Positions 15,401 through 15,774 of a stretch of DNA of 15,774 nt are shown piece by piece; the stretch's first letter is position 1; the number at the start of each line of letters is the position of its first letter. A program made the position numbers and the translations under genes. A model generated the notes under the pieces. It searched no databases, had not been told where the DNA came from, and saw only the letters and a program-made list of their open reading frames with translations. The DNA lies in the NCBI GenBank assembly GCA_040512755.1, contig JBEVEP010000260.1:1-15774 (forward strand). Reading direction: 5' to 3'. Source of the DNA: JBEVEP01 sp040512755 (GTDB lineage: Bacteria; Pseudomonadota; Alphaproteobacteria; Rhizobiales; Rhizobiaceae).

Positions 15401-15585
15401 GCCGTCGCGATCAATGTATTCGTTTGCGTTGAGGCAAGCCGATCGAAGCTGCGGTGGAACGCATTGAACGAAGAGAGCGCTATCGCGCCGCACACGACAA
15501 CAAACAGGCTGAGCGCACCCAAAGCGAGCATCAACGCCGGACCCACGCCCAGTCTTGGTATCCGGAGGTTCAACAAAGTCCCCAC
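12430..15585 (-). CDS. Membrane-bound hybrid sensor histidine kinase (HAMP-PAS-HisKA-HATPase-REC-REC)
   Basis: This 1051-residue inner-membrane kinase has one membrane helix at about 15-40 and a mostly helical extracytoplasmic region at about 41-300 rich in Ala, Leu and Glu. This region resembles the long four-helix sensors of TorS-like kinases, though I cannot name its family. A second membrane helix lies at about 303-322. HAMP follows (to about 375), then PAS (about 385-495; SISDGFALYDADDRLVIYN). HisKA has phospho-acceptor His522 (ATMSHEIRTPMNGVIGM). HATPase covers about 620-745 (LLNLLNNAVKF, RDTGIGI, GGSGLGLAIS). The two receivers have Asp815 (VVLDMNMPEMSG) and Asp962 (ILMDIEMPDMDG). There is no Hpt domain; the next gene supplies one. 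The start is GTG at 15585 with AAGGA (15592-15596) 6 nt upstream. A binding-protein gene ends 73 nt upstream, so its product may deliver the signal to the sensor region. Confidence 0.94.
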   Translation of the reverse strand: MGTLLNLRIPRLGVGPALMLALGALSLFVVVCGAIALSSFNAFHRSFDRLASTQTNTLIATAKLQQESEALAGYAPKLLAKGLDQKSLMEFSADVYAKQAKLQSLVDELTEYVGETGSITTIEATSAALFQNIDSLSTKVFSRAAAEDGLKSALKTLSDIYSDASDLASSEADTALANWMKEARAIDAVILGLLTARDVSQVQELKDRASKLFDRAAGAGSVSGEAKQLQNRLSSALFGNQGAFHYQQRFLQENAGIRDLLAENQTKAEEMTASAGAVMDSVRGEIVDQNETQGAAIATRGRLLRAIILFGVFGALATAAYVQVRVIRRLGKLQHAMRNEESAESATALAMGSDEISEMAKAFIHFAEEINRRDAAVRQSQQRLTNAIESISDGFALYDADDRLVIYNSHYADMMYEGAEDRLRPGLTFEQIVRNALDEGRITVGGAEAETWLESRIARHRSPGEPHVQMRSGGQWIRISERRTEDGGTVAIYTDITELKQAEETAEAANEAKSTFLATMSHEIRTPMNGVIGMSNLLLATRLEDEQREIAETINNSAEALLTIINDILDFSKVEAGRLELDPQPFELRECLESAIDVIAPKAAEKGLDLGYVVEPGTPEGIVADSTRLRQILLNLLNNAVKFTDTGEVAVSVSHVSSGDMPDAVDPCTLLFSVRDTGIGIARDSMDRLFKSFSQVDASTTRRYGGSGLGLAISKSLAMLMGGDISVESVEGKGAKFSFTIRAHTAPAPKYAKLSQTRVELAGKHLLVVDDNATNRRVLVLQAQSWGMTADAIESPAKALRLIASDEAYDAVVLDMNMPEMSGMELAHKIRALGRRGELPLILLSSLVPFGDRVRKDIDAVGFAAVLAKPIKPSPLLSALMGIFGDQTARAAKPAIRREVEIASTMASGLPLRILLVDDNATNRLLGAKVLERLGYRADLAVDGRSGVASYADGQHDVILMDIEMPDMDGIEAARLIRASGPHEASQPFIVALTANAMAGDRERYLDAGMDDYVSKPLRIEELAASLRRAVVMRTHQRAATEPSGATAERS
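12433..12442. repeat. 10-bp perfect palindrome at the kinase/Hpt junction
   Basis: GGAGCGCTCC covers the last codons of the hybrid kinase and contains the GGAG ribosome site of the Hpt gene. Pairing could hide that site until ribosomes translate through, which would strengthen coupling. It may equally be chance in GC-rich DNA. Confidence 0.3.
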
Positions 15586-15591
15586 CTCTGA

Positions 15592-15596
15592 TCCTT
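15592..15596 (-). promoter_or_regulatory. Ribosome binding site supporting the GTG start of the hybrid kinase
   Basis: AAGGA on the minus strand with 6-nt spacing to GTG 15585. No ATG is available upstream of the first membrane helix. Confidence 0.6.
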
Positions 15597-15622
15597 GCAG
15601 CCGACGTTGCTCTCAGGGACTT

Positions 15623-15645
15623 ACGCCTGGCGCCACGACAGGCGT
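15623..15645 (-). repeat. Hairpin between the binding-protein gene and the hybrid kinase gene
   Basis: ACGCCTG (15623-15629) pairs exactly with CAGGCGT (15639-15645) around a 9-nt loop. It starts 13 nt after the stop at 15659. There is no U-run. It may reduce read-through from a highly expressed binding-protein gene into the kinase gene, or protect the upstream mRNA end. Confidence 0.4.
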
Positions 15646-15658
15646 CGCGCCAAACATG

Positions 15659-15774
15659 TCATGGCTCCGTGAGGTCGAATTCGAACCACTTCATCGACAG
15701 TTTCTTCAAGGTGCCGTCGCTTCTCATCTTTTCGACGGTCTCTTTGACGAGTTGTGAAAATTCCGGATCGCCAG
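15659..15774 (-). CDS. C-terminus of a family-3 (amino-acid type) solute-binding protein, partial
   Basis: Only the last 38 codons are in the window. They read GDPEFSQLVKETVEKMRSDG followed by TLKKLSMKWFEFDLTEP and a TGA stop. The pattern of a helix, then DGTL, then a Lys-Trp-Phe cluster close to the end is typical of the C-terminus of SBP_bac_3 periplasmic proteins, which bind amino acids or similar polar ligands and are usually about 250-290 residues long. The gene continues beyond the right edge. It lies 73 nt upstream of the hybrid kinase gene on the same strand. It could be part of an amino-acid ABC importer or a dedicated sensor subunit for the kinase. Family assignment from so short a piece is moderately sure. 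Confidence 0.68.
   Translation of the reverse strand, partial: GDPEFSQLVKETVEKMRSDGTLKKLSMKWFEFDLTEP

Overview
The window is a high-GC stretch with alphaproteobacterial character. The likely source is a member of the Hyphomicrobiales, for example a Mesorhizobium- or Bradyrhizobium-like soil or plant-associated bacterium. That rests on codon use, chained sensor-kinase genes, many tandem GAF domains and an NMT1/THI5-type ABC importer paired with a Gfo/Idh/MocA dehydrogenase. It is an inference; no species marker is present. All eleven supported genes lie on the minus strand, so transcription runs from high to low coordinates. I found no rRNA, tRNA, CRISPR array, insertion sequence or prophage gene.

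Module A (15774 to 10510) is a multistep phosphorelay. It begins with the 3' end of a periplasmic solute-binding protein of the family-3 (amino-acid type) fold. Next comes a 1051-residue membrane-bound hybrid kinase (sensor region, HAMP, PAS, HisKA, HATPase, two receivers), then a free Hpt protein, then a protein joining a CheY-like receiver to a complete 10-helix EamA/DMT-type transporter. The last three genes are separated by 1 nt or overlap, so they very probably form one transcript. The inferred phosphate path is kinase His522, receiver Asp815 and/or Asp962, Hpt His57, then Asp68 of the receiver-transporter. If correct, the relay ends in a membrane transporter rather than a DNA-binding regulator, and this is the most unusual thing in the window.

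Module B (10197 to 3933) is a second signalling operon with 4-nt start/stop overlaps at both junctions. It encodes a very long sensor kinase with seven tandem GAF domains, a stand-alone receiver, and a receiver fused to a class III adenylate/guanylate cyclase. The expected output is a cyclic nucleotide, probably cAMP. No DNA-binding domain occurs in this module either.

A 334-bp gap (3599 to 3932) separates module B from module C (3598 to 1), an ABC importer operon: ATPase, permease, Tat-exported substrate-binding protein, then the 5' part of a Gfo/Idh/MocA oxidoreductase that runs off the left edge. Perfect or near-perfect hairpins lie on both sides of the binding-protein gene. The layout suggests uptake of a small organic compound followed by NAD(P)-dependent oxidation, but the substrate cannot be read from the sequence.
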